Shown here: positions 7,670-14,389 of the stretch, piece by piece
Layout: each line of letters begins with the position of its first letter
Numbering within the stretch: the stretch's first letter is position 1
DNA from: Gammaproteobacteria bacterium
Lineage (GTDB): Bacteria > Pseudomonadota > Gammaproteobacteria > SZUA-229
DNA length: 20,393 bases
Direction of reading: 5' to 3'
NCBI GenBank assembly: GCA_030637945.1
Contig: DAOWFN010000168.1
Span: 1-20,393, forward strand
The notes under the pieces: generated by a model
Told to the model about the DNA's origin: nothing
The model's database searches: none
What the model saw: the letters and a program-made list of their open reading frames with translations, nothing else
Position numbers and translations under genes: made by a program

Positions 7670-8240
7670 TCTTTTCAGTCAAACTTTAAGGTCTATTTTT
7701 TATATCAATGCCGGTTTATTAACAGGCTTATTAATATTATTTTGTCCACAGACAGACGTCCGGGCAGAAAATATCGATGAAGAAGTTTTTATTAGTGCAG
7801 ATCACATGCACTTAAGTATTGAATCTGGCAACAGCGTATATACCGGCAATGTCAAAATATCTCAGGGAAAACTGATACTGACAGGTGATGAAATAACAAT
7901 ACGGCAAGATGATAAGGTCATTAAGAGCATTACGGTCATCGGTAGCCCGGCACGGTACCATCATCTGACAGATGACGGTGAAACCATTACTGCCGAAAGT
8001 GAGAAAATGGTATACCAGGCCAGCCAGAACAAGCTCGTGATGACTATCAACGCCATATTAAAGCAGCCTGATCACCGCGTCAGTAGTCAAAAAATTATCT
8101 ATGACACGGAAAAAAGAATCATTATGGCAGGCGATAAAAAGGATACCGGATTATCTGATGCTGACACCGGCACCGATAATAATCGGGTAAACATCACACT
8201 GACACCAAAAAAACCGTCGCCACCAAAAGAAGAAGAATAA
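7653..8240 (+). CDS. lptA: LptA, periplasmic LPS bridge protein
   Basis: LptA forms the periplasmic bridge along which LPS moves from LptC to LptD. The 195-residue product has a signal peptide (hydrophobic about 16-31, cut near VRA-EN at 38), then the OstA core: VFISADHMHLSIESGNSVYTGNVKISQGKLILTGDEITI and AESEKMVYQASQNKLVMTINAILKQPDHRVSSQKIIYDTEKRIIMAG. The tail is charged and rich in Pro, Lys and Glu. Two starts are possible: ATG 7653 (GGA four bases upstream; used here) or ATG 7662, three codons on; both overlap the lptC end. Its stop overlaps the lptB start by one base (TAATG). Confidence 0.93.
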   Translation: MYLMTNLFSQTLRSIFYINAGLLTGLLILFCPQTDVRAENIDEEVFISADHMHLSIESGNSVYTGNVKISQGKLILTGDEITIRQDDKVIKSITVIGSPARYHHLTDDGETITAESEKMVYQASQNKLVMTINAILKQPDHRVSSQKIIYDTEKRIIMAGDKKDTGLSDADTGTDNNRVNITLTPKKPSPPKEEE

Positions 8241-8965
8241 TGTCGACATTGCGGGTAAACAATCTGGTTAAATCGTTCAAGTCACGCAAAGTGGTTGATG
8301 ACGTCTCTTTTGATGTACATAGTGGTGAAGTTGTCGGCCTGCTCGGCCCAAACGGCGCTGGAAAAACCACCAGTTTCTACATGGTGGTCGGTCTGGTACG
8401 GGCTGACGAGGGAGCGATTCATCTCGATGAAAACAATATCACCCGTTTACCGATGCATGCCCGCGCCCAGCAAGGCGTTGGATACTTGCCGCAGGAAGCA
8501 TCGATATTCAGAAAATTAAGTGTCGAAGACAATATCATGGCTGTACTGGAAGCCCAAAAAGGACTGAACAAGCAACAGCGCCAGGAAAAACTGGACGCAT
8601 TAATCGATGATTTGCAGATAGACCACATCCGTAAAAATATTGGCCTGAGTCTCTCCGGCGGTGAACGCCGACGCGTTGAAATTGCCCGTGCGCTGGCATC
8701 GCAACCGGCTTTCATCCTGCTTGACGAACCTTTTGCAGGCGTTGACCCGATATCGGTTATCGAGATCCAAAAGATCGTCAAACACCTGATTGACCACAAT
8801 ATCGGCGTACTTATAACCGACCACAATGTCCGGGAAACACTGGGAATTTGTGATCGTGCATACATTCTTAACAGCGGTAAGATCATCGCTCAGGGCCAAC
8901 CTGACGAAATTCTTTCTAACGAAGAAGTGCGAGAAGTCTATCTTGGCCGTGATTTTCGTCTATAA
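8240..8965 (+). CDS. lptB: LptB, ATPase of the LPS exporter LptB2FGC
   Basis: A 241-residue ABC ATPase driving extraction of LPS from the inner membrane. Motifs: Walker A GPNGAGKTT (36-44), Q-loop in GYLPQEASIFRKLSVEDNI (81-99), signature LSGGERRRVEIARAL (138-152), Walker B FILLDEPFAGVDP (158-170) and switch His195 in ITDHNVRET. The YLPQEASIFRKLSVxxN segment is characteristic of LptB rather than of amino-acid ABC ATPases. It overlaps lptA by one base and is followed by rpoN after 144 bases. The partners lptF and lptG are usually elsewhere and are not in the window. Confidence 0.97.
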   Translation: MSTLRVNNLVKSFKSRKVVDDVSFDVHSGEVVGLLGPNGAGKTTSFYMVVGLVRADEGAIHLDENNITRLPMHARAQQGVGYLPQEASIFRKLSVEDNIMAVLEAQKGLNKQQRQEKLDALIDDLQIDHIRKNIGLSLSGGERRRVEIARALASQPAFILLDEPFAGVDPISVIEIQKIVKHLIDHNIGVLITDHNVRETLGICDRAYILNSGKIIAQGQPDEILSNEEVREVYLGRDFRL

Positions 8966-9109
8966 ATAGTGTTAAGAATAACAATATTTGATGTAACGGA
9001 GATAAAGCGACATATAAATCCATCATTCTGAGCCTGAATTTTTAGTCAGAATCCGTCAAGCGGTGCTGTAACACTGCCTTTTATCAGATGAATTTGTCCA
9101 CAGATACCC
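8966..9109 (+). promoter_or_regulatory. rpoN leader with two inverted repeats
   Basis: This 144-base spacer is the longest gap in the yrbG-hpf run. It holds ATTCTGA (9025-9031) facing TCAGAAT (9046-9052), a perfect 7-base inverted repeat, and GCGGTG (9060-9065) facing CACTGC (9072-9077; six pairs, one G-T), followed by CCTTTTAT. The second could act as a weak terminator or attenuator. I see no confident promoter and no good Shine-Dalgarno before rpoN. Confidence 0.35.
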
Positions 9110-10612
9110 ATGAAGCCTTCACTGCAGTTAAAACTAGGCCAACATCTAACGATGACACCCCAGCTACAACAGGCAATACGTCTGCTGCAGCTCTCCACGC
9201 TTGAATTACAAAGCGAAATCCAGCAAGCACTGGAAGAAAATCCTATGCTGGAGCAAGAAGAGGAAGACTACGAGCCCCCCGCAGACGCCACAGATGAAAC
9301 TTCTATAGAAAACAAGTCTTTAGAGTCACAAGACAATGCTAGTGAGATCAGCACCGAGAATGAAGACCCGCATCTTGACATGGAAAATCGCCAGGAGATG
9401 CCAGACGATCTGGCCGTTGACTCAAGCTGGGAAGACACCTACGACATCACCACTGCCACCGCACCCAGCAGCCAGCAAAGCAGTGATTCAAACAATGATT
9501 ATCTGGAAAATCAGAGCATCGAGGGCGACACACTCAGCGAACACCTGGTCTGGCAGTTAAAAAACTCACAATTTAGTGACAATGACTTTATTATCGCTAT
9601 CGCTATCATCGATGCTATCAATGATGACGGCTATCTTACTGAAAGTGTTGAAGATATTTTCAATGGCCTAAAAGACGATCTGGATATCGAACTAGATGAA
9701 GTTGAAGCTGTACTGCACCGCGTGCAACGCTTTGACCCGGTCGGCATTGCAGCACGCACCCTCAAAGAATGCTTATTGCTGCAACTAGAGCCGTTTGATC
9801 CAAAAACGCCAGGGCTTGCCGATGTTAAAAATATTATCCTGCACCACCTCGATCTACTCGGTGCTCATGACTATGCGCGCTTACAGAAAAAAACCCGTCG
9901 CAACGAAGAGCAGCTCCATCAACTCATACTGTTCATACAGGCGCTCAATCCAAAACCCGGTGCCAGCATTTCAAAAAATAATGCACAGTATGTGATTCCA
10001 GACATTTTTGTTAGAAAAATCAATGGTCAATGGAGGGTGAGCCTTAATCCCGAAGCAGCGCCTAAACTAAAAATTAACACGATATACGAAAATCATCTAA
10101 AAAGTGCCGGCCGCGGCGAAGGCACCAGCCACTTACGCAATAGCCTGCAAGAAGCCCGCTGGTTCTTAAAAAGCCTGCAGAGTCGCAGCGATACCTTGCA
10201 GCGTGTAGGCGATGCTATCGTTAGACGTCAGCGGCTGTTCCTCGATTATGGCGATGAAGGCATGAAACCCATGGTTTTACGCAATATTGCAGAAGAACTG
10301 GAAATGCACGAATCAACCATATCGCGAGTAACCACCAACAAATTCATGCATACGCCACGTGGCGTGTATGAATTTAAGTTTTTCTTTTCAAGTCATGTCG
10401 GTACAGCTGACGGCGGCGAATGCTCTGCGACGGCCATCCGCTCCATGGTGAAAAAGCTAATCGATAATGAAAACCCTAAAAAACCGATGAGCGACAATAA
10501 AATTTCTTCATTATTAGTGAAAGAAGGTATTAATGTTGCACGTCGAACTGTGGCAAAATATAGAGAGTCTATGTTGATACCACCTTCAAACGAGCGCAAG
10601 CGCTTAGCCTAG
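9110..10612 (+). CDS. rpoN: RNA polymerase sigma-54 factor
   Basis: Sigma-54 directs core RNA polymerase to -24/-12 promoters and needs enhancer-binding ATPases. The 500-residue protein has Region I (1-50: the Gln/Leu-rich start LGQHLTMTPQLQQAIRLLQLSTLELQ), an acidic Region II (about 50-125, many Glu/Asp and Ser), and the core-binding domain (from about 130, NDDGYLT...FDPVGIAARTLKECLLLQL). The DNA-binding part follows: PMVLRNIAEELEMHESTISRVTTNKF, then GTADGGECSATAI, and the RpoN box ARRTVAKYRE at 477-486, which recognises the -24 element. Length is usual for the family. Location after lptB and before hpf and ptsN is the conserved gammaproteobacterial arrangement. Confidence 0.98.
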   Translation: MKPSLQLKLGQHLTMTPQLQQAIRLLQLSTLELQSEIQQALEENPMLEQEEEDYEPPADATDETSIENKSLESQDNASEISTENEDPHLDMENRQEMPDDLAVDSSWEDTYDITTATAPSSQQSSDSNNDYLENQSIEGDTLSEHLVWQLKNSQFSDNDFIIAIAIIDAINDDGYLTESVEDIFNGLKDDLDIELDEVEAVLHRVQRFDPVGIAARTLKECLLLQLEPFDPKTPGLADVKNIILHHLDLLGAHDYARLQKKTRRNEEQLHQLILFIQALNPKPGASISKNNAQYVIPDIFVRKINGQWRVSLNPEAAPKLKINTIYENHLKSAGRGEGTSHLRNSLQEARWFLKSLQSRSDTLQRVGDAIVRRQRLFLDYGDEGMKPMVLRNIAEELEMHESTISRVTTNKFMHTPRGVYEFKFFFSSHVGTADGGECSATAIRSMVKKLIDNENPKKPMSDNKISSLLVKEGINVARRTVAKYRESMLIPPSNERKRLA

Positions 10613-10665
10613 GAGTATCGACAGCCACTTTCTGATAAATTTTAGAAAGCGTACTAGACACTCCT
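10611..10665 (+). other. Nested inverted repeats in the rpoN-hpf spacer
   Basis: AGGAGT (10611-10616) is complementary to ACTCCT (10660-10665), and inside it CTTTCT (10628-10633) pairs with AGAAAG (10644-10649). The outer left arm overlaps the rpoN stop codon. No T-run follows, so a terminator is unlikely. An RNA structure controlling the hpf leader is possible; chance is also possible. Confidence 0.3.
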
Positions 10666-10688
10666 TAAACAACAGTGGAGAAATGCCC

Positions 10689-11024
10689 ATGCAAATAGAA
10701 CTGACAGGTCGTCACATCGAAGTAACCGATTCTTTAAAAGATTATGTTCATGAGAAAATGGCAAGACTGGAACGTCACTTCGATAAAGTCAGTAACACCC
10801 ACGTTATCCTTTCCGTAGAAAACGTCAGACACAAAGCTGAAGCAACAGTCCATATGAGCGGGCACAACATCTTCGCTGACTGCATCGAAGATGATATGTA
10901 TGCTGCGATTGACGGTCTCGTTGACAAACTTGATCGTCAGGTAAAAAAGCATAAAGAAAAAATAACCAATCATTTGCACAATAAACACAATAACGACTAC
11001 ATGCTGGAAGAAGAAACAGAGTAG
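10689..11024 (+). CDS. hpf: Ribosome hibernation-promoting factor (short HPF / YfiA family)
   Basis: Short HPF binds the 30S subunit where mRNA and tRNA sit and promotes inactive ribosome dimers in resting cells. The product is 111 residues with the family pattern MQIELTGRHIEVTDSLKDYV, EATVHMSGHNIFADCIEDDMYAAIDGLVDKLDRQVKKHKEK (about 50-93), and an acidic C-terminal tail. I chose the second of two in-frame ATGs: GGAG at 10677-10680 stands eight bases before ATG 10689 but only two before ATG 10683, and the E. coli protein also starts with MQL. It follows rpoN by about 76 bases and is probably co-transcribed. A terminator-like hairpin follows it. Confidence 0.93.
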   Translation: MQIELTGRHIEVTDSLKDYVHEKMARLERHFDKVSNTHVILSVENVRHKAEATVHMSGHNIFADCIEDDMYAAIDGLVDKLDRQVKKHKEKITNHLHNKHNNDYMLEEETE

Positions 11025-11112
11025 TTTTTATCGTCAACAGCATTCGAGAATGAACCCTTCAACCCATCAAGTTAAGGAAACCCTGACCAGGTCCAATTAT
11101 TTTAAGCTCATT

Positions 11113-11153
11113 AAAATCGTTCGTATCTTCGAGGAAGATACGAACGATTTTTT
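11113..11153 (+). terminator. Strong Rho-independent terminator-like hairpin after hpf
   Basis: AAAATCGTTCGTATCTTC (11113-11130) is perfectly complementary to 11134-11151, giving an 18-pair stem with the three-base loop GAG; six Ts run from 11148 to 11153, partly within the stem. The run of As on the left arm would make it work on the opposite strand too. It splits rpoN-hpf from ptsN-ptsI and implies a separate promoter for ptsN or controlled read-through. Confidence 0.8.
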
Positions 11154-11206
11154 CTGCCTGAATCTAACAACTTAATCAGTACTCCCTTAAAGGCAACAGC
11201 GGTAAC

Positions 11207-11713
11207 ATGAACCTTGATAAACTGATCAGCTCGAATGCTGTTATTAGCAACCCCGATATTAAAAGTAAAAAGCGCGCAGTAGAATTATTAGCAGAAACAT
11301 TAGCTGAGCAACTCTCAACTGAGACCTCCGATACCGATCAAGAATCGGCTGAAAGTGTCAATGCGCTAGATATTTTCCAGTTACTCATAGAAAGAGAAAA
11401 ACTGGGTTCTACCAGTATGGGACACGGCGTTGCCCTGCCCCACGCGCGCACCAACTTAACGGATCATGCCATCGGTGCTTTTTTAAAGCTAGATGAAGGT
11501 ATTGATTTTGATAGTCCTGACAACATAAAAACAGATTTAATTTTTGCACTGATGGTGCCAGAGCATTACACCGATGAACATCTCAAAATACTCGCTCATC
11601 TGGCATCGTTATTCAGCGACGAAACTTTTTGCAGAGAAATACGTAACACAAACGATAATATTGAAATACATAAACACCTCATCAACTGGCAGATAACATC
11701 TCAGGCGTCATAA
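11207..11713 (+). CDS. ptsN: PTS EIIA-Ntr regulatory phosphocarrier protein
   Basis: EIIA-Ntr is a cytoplasmic phosphoacceptor that regulates potassium transport, stress and sigma-54-linked functions according to its phosphorylation state. The 168-residue protein has the PTS EIIA type-2 fold with REKLGSTSMGHGVALPHAR (about 63-81); His79 of LPHAR corresponds to phosphorylated His73 of E. coli. Later DLIFALMVPEHYTDEHLKILAHLASLF matches the family. Compared with E. coli PtsN it carries an insertion of about a dozen acidic/Ser residues (about 38-50, TETSDTDQESAES) before the active-site region. The ATG at 11207 has only a weak purine stretch upstream. It heads the pts cluster after the hairpin and precedes hprK by 95 bases. 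Confidence 0.95.
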   Translation: MNLDKLISSNAVISNPDIKSKKRAVELLAETLAEQLSTETSDTDQESAESVNALDIFQLLIEREKLGSTSMGHGVALPHARTNLTDHAIGAFLKLDEGIDFDSPDNIKTDLIFALMVPEHYTDEHLKILAHLASLFSDETFCREIRNTNDNIEIHKHLINWQITSQAS

Positions 11714-11808
11714 TTCCAAGCTCTATCAGGCAGGCCCCACAGCCGATAGTAAATAAGGTATTATGTTCGAGACTGTAACTAATAAATTATTCAACTTCAG
11801 ACTCTAAG

Positions 11809-12750
11809 ATGAAAGAAATTCTTTCCGCCGAATCGATCATCGTCAATCTTGCCAGTAAGATCGAATTAAAATGGGTTGCCGGTTCTGAAGACCCTAAACG
11901 ACCACTGCACGAAGTCGACGTCAATGATCACGCCACACTGATTGGTCACCTCAATCTTATCCACAATAATATTATTCAGGTGATCGGTAAAACTGAATGT
12001 GATTATCTGAACAGCCTGGATAATAACTTTAGAAATAGTACGCTAACCCAGCTATTCACCAACAAAACAGTTGCTATCATCTTATCCGATGACCTGCCCG
12101 TTCCCGATCTACTTAGCGAGTACGCTAACAAATACAAAGTCCCGGTCTTAAGCTGTAAGGTCGAGAGTAACGACGTCGTTGATATAGCTCGCTATTATCT
12201 GCACAAATTATTCTCAAATAAAGAAATTCTTCACGGCGTCTTCATGGAAGTACTCGGCACCGGTGTCTTGATCACGGGTGAAAGCAGCGTAGGTAAGAGT
12301 GAACTAGCACTAGAACTCATCTCTCGTGGCCACCGTTTAGTTGCTGACGATGCACCGGAATTTACGAAAACAGGTCCTGATATCCTGGATGGGCGCAGCC
12401 CAAGCATCTTGCAGGGTTTCATGGAAGTACGCGGTCTCGGCGTATTAAATATTCGCGAGATGTATGGTGACAATGCAATAAAAATTAATAAGTATCTACG
12501 CTTGATCATCCATATGGAAAAAATGGATGACGGCAACCACAGTGACTTCAATCGATTAACCGGTCACACTAAAGTCCAAAAAATACTCAATGTCGAAATC
12601 CCTGTTACTGTGATCCCTGTTGCGCCAGGCCGAAACCTCGCGGTCATAGTCGAAGCCGCAGTACGCAACTATATATTGCGCAACAATGGTTATGACGCCA
12701 GCCAGCAACTTATCGATCTACAAAAACAAGCCATAGAAAATAACCAGTAA
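11809..12750 (+). CDS. hprK: HPr kinase/phosphorylase
   Basis: This bifunctional enzyme phosphorylates HPr on its regulatory serine using ATP or pyrophosphate, and removes that phosphate. The 313-residue protein has the variable N-terminal domain (1-130) and the C-terminal catalytic domain: His142 in LHGVFMEV, P-loop GESSVGKS (157-164), ADDAPEF (179-185), and the HprK signature EVRGLGVLNIREMYG (206-220). The target is in the same operon: HPr encoded at 14077 keeps the Ser47 site. HprK is the hallmark of Gram-positive carbon control; in proteobacteria it is linked to a regulatory PTS. It lies 16 bases before rapZ. Confidence 0.96.
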   Translation: MKEILSAESIIVNLASKIELKWVAGSEDPKRPLHEVDVNDHATLIGHLNLIHNNIIQVIGKTECDYLNSLDNNFRNSTLTQLFTNKTVAIILSDDLPVPDLLSEYANKYKVPVLSCKVESNDVVDIARYYLHKLFSNKEILHGVFMEVLGTGVLITGESSVGKSELALELISRGHRLVADDAPEFTKTGPDILDGRSPSILQGFMEVRGLGVLNIREMYGDNAIKINKYLRLIIHMEKMDDGNHSDFNRLTGHTKVQKILNVEIPVTVIPVAPGRNLAVIVEAAVRNYILRNNGYDASQQLIDLQKQAIENNQ

Positions 12751-12766
12751 GCATCAGGCGGCTGTC

Positions 12767-13648
12767 ATGAAATTAATCATCATCAGTGGATTGTCAGGCT
12801 CAGGAAAAACTGTTGCACTGCATACGCTTGAAGATGAAGATTATTATTGCGTCGATAACTTGCCCATCGGACTACTACCGCAGTTTGTTGACCGGATCTT
12901 AAGTCGCCGCGTACAGTTATATGACAATATCGCTGTCGGCATTGACGCTCGAAGTGATTCAGAAGATCTGCGCGACTTCGGCACCATCATCGAATGGATA
13001 CAACAGAGAGACGCTGAGACAAAAATCGAGATAGAAATAATTTACATACAGGCCGAACTCGACACGCTAATAAAACGTTTCAGTGATACCAGGCGCAAAC
13101 ATCCTCTTACAAAAAAAGGCCTGCCTCTATCTGAAGCTATCGAAGTCGAACGAAATCTATTAAAAGACGTTGCCACAGCTGCCAATCTATATATCGATAC
13201 CACGTATACGAACATCCATGAACTAAGAAGTTATATCAAAGAACGTGTAGTAAAAAGACCAAAGACCCATCTTTCATTACTGTTCCATTCCTTTGGTTTT
13301 AAAAATGGTGCACCGGCTGACTCGGATTTTGTCTTTGATGTTCGCTGCCTGCCGAACCCGCATTGGGAACCTAACCTACGGGCGCTAACGGGACAGGATC
13401 CTGAAGTAATCGCTTTTCTACAGGAACAGGCTGATGTACAACAGATGCTGGAACATATTAAAAATTATTTAAATTTCGTCATACCGAAATTCATAAAGCA
13501 AAATCGATACTACTTAACTGTTTCCATTGGCTGCACAGGCGGCCAGCATCGCTCAGTTTTTATCGCCGAAACGTTACACGATGAATTTAGAGCGCATCAT
13601 GAACATGTTTCAATTCATCACCGCGAACTGAGCACATACAAAGAATAA
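12767..13648 (+). CDS. rapZ: RapZ/YvcJ family nucleotide-binding RNA adaptor
   Basis: In E. coli RapZ binds the sRNA GlmZ, presents it to RNase E and so controls glucosamine-6-phosphate synthase, the supplier of UDP-GlcNAc for peptidoglycan and LPS. Here 293 residues are seen: Walker A GLSGSGKT (8-15), DNLP at about 30 in YYCVDNLPIGLLP, GIDARS, and a C-terminal domain with FVFDVRCLPNPHW and GCTGGQHRS (255-263). The C-terminal part is the RNA- and ligand-binding half in E. coli. Whether a GlmZ-type RNA exists in this organism cannot be told from the window. It is flanked by hprK and the EIIA-Man gene, five bases from the latter. Confidence 0.95.
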   Translation: MKLIIISGLSGSGKTVALHTLEDEDYYCVDNLPIGLLPQFVDRILSRRVQLYDNIAVGIDARSDSEDLRDFGTIIEWIQQRDAETKIEIEIIYIQAELDTLIKRFSDTRRKHPLTKKGLPLSEAIEVERNLLKDVATAANLYIDTTYTNIHELRSYIKERVVKRPKTHLSLLFHSFGFKNGAPADSDFVFDVRCLPNPHWEPNLRALTGQDPEVIAFLQEQADVQQMLEHIKNYLNFVIPKFIKQNRYYLTVSIGCTGGQHRSVFIAETLHDEFRAHHEHVSIHHRELSTYKE

Positions 13649-13653
13649 AAATC

Positions 13654-14055
13654 ATGAGCATCGCATTATTTTTTGTCACCCATGAAGGCATCGCCAGTAA
13701 TCTACTATCTATCGGCGAAGCCATCGTGCAAAAATCAAACAGCAACCTGTCGTACCTTGAAGTGCCCATGGATGCATCGCCTGAAGAAACAGTTAAGCAG
13801 ATAGAAAAAAAATTAACGCAACTAACACTTGATGACGGACTATTTTTTATTACCGATATATATGGCGGCACGCCAAGCAATATCGCACAACAACTCGCTA
13901 CAAAATACGAAACCCTATTAATCAGCGGCGTAAATCTTCCGATGGTCATACGATTACTAAATTACCGTGAAGAGCAGACGGAAAAGCTGTTACAAAAAGC
14001 ACTGGATGGAGCTCATCTGGGCATACAAAACCACATGACAGAAACCAATAATTAA
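13654..14055 (+). CDS. Stand-alone PTS EIIA component, mannose family
   Basis: A 133-residue cytoplasmic EIIA-Man domain. His10 in FFVTHEG is the expected phosphorylated histidine, matching His10 of E. coli ManX. DGLFFITDIYGGTPSNIAQQLA (about 70-90) and ISGVNLPMVIRLLNY (about 95-109) are the family motifs. Unlike ManX there is no IIB domain, and no IIB, IIC or IID gene follows, so it probably ends a signalling branch rather than feeding sugar uptake. It lies five bases after rapZ and 21 before the HPr gene, in one operon. Such genes are sometimes named ptsM or manX; its partner output is unknown. Confidence 0.9.
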   Translation: MSIALFFVTHEGIASNLLSIGEAIVQKSNSNLSYLEVPMDASPEETVKQIEKKLTQLTLDDGLFFITDIYGGTPSNIAQQLATKYETLLISGVNLPMVIRLLNYREEQTEKLLQKALDGAHLGIQNHMTETNN

Positions 14056-14076
14056 AACAACTCTGATCAATATATT

Positions 14077-14349
14077 ATGAGCGTAAGTAGAAATATAGAA
14101 ATTATTAACAAATTAGGAATGCACGCAAGAGCAGCCGCTCAGTTCGTAAAACTCGCATCAAGCTTCTCGTCACATATCGAAATAGAAAAAGACAAACGCC
14201 GTGTAAACGGTAAAAGCATCATGGGTGTTATGATGCTCGCAGCGAGCAAGGGATCCGAAGTTACGCTTTATACTCACGGCGAAGATGAAGAAGAAAGCAT
14301 GAACAAACTTGAAGATCTAATCAATAACCGCTTTAATGAAGATGAATAA
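14077..14349 (+). CDS. ptsH: HPr phosphocarrier protein with both His and regulatory Ser sites
   Basis: HPr relays phosphate from EI to EIIA proteins. The 90-residue protein has the active-site loop NKLGMHARAAAQFV with His16, and NGKSIMGVMMLAAS (44-57) with Ser47, the equivalent of the Ser46 that HprK phosphorylates in Bacillus. The C-terminus is acidic (HGEDEEESMNKLEDLINNRFNEDE). The presence of Ser47 with hprK in the same operon supports a two-site control: PEP-dependent His phosphorylation and HprK-dependent Ser phosphorylation. It could equally be called an NPr-type protein; the intact Ser site and adjacent ptsI favour HPr. Confidence 0.93.
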   Translation: MSVSRNIEIINKLGMHARAAAQFVKLASSFSSHIEIEKDKRRVNGKSIMGVMMLAASKGSEVTLYTHGEDEEESMNKLEDLINNRFNEDE

Positions 14350-14368
14350 CAAAACCATAACAGGAGTC

Positions 14369-14389
14369 ATGAGAGGAACATCGGTTTGA
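14369..14389 (+). other. Possible six-codon leader ORF overlapping the ptsI start
   Basis: ATG at 14369 reads MRGTSV and ends at TGA 14387-14389, which overlaps the proposed ptsI TTG (14386-14388). AGGAG lies only two bases before this ATG, which is closer than usual. It may be a chance ORF or a coupling device for ptsI. Confidence 0.2.

Noticed and set aside
8419..8886. 155-residue open frame on the minus strand within lptB
   Set aside because: The lptB frame carries all ABC motifs; the antisense frame is Ser/Arg-rich and unlike any family.
9060..9083. GCGGTG/CACTGC hairpin plus CTTTTAT as a true terminator before rpoN
   Set aside because: The stem has only six pairs with a wobble and the T-run is short; kept only as a weak attenuator possibility in the rpoN leader.
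13587..13949. 120-residue minus-strand frame across the rapZ end and the EIIA-Man gene
   Set aside because: It overlaps two conserved genes on the other strand and has no supporting signals.
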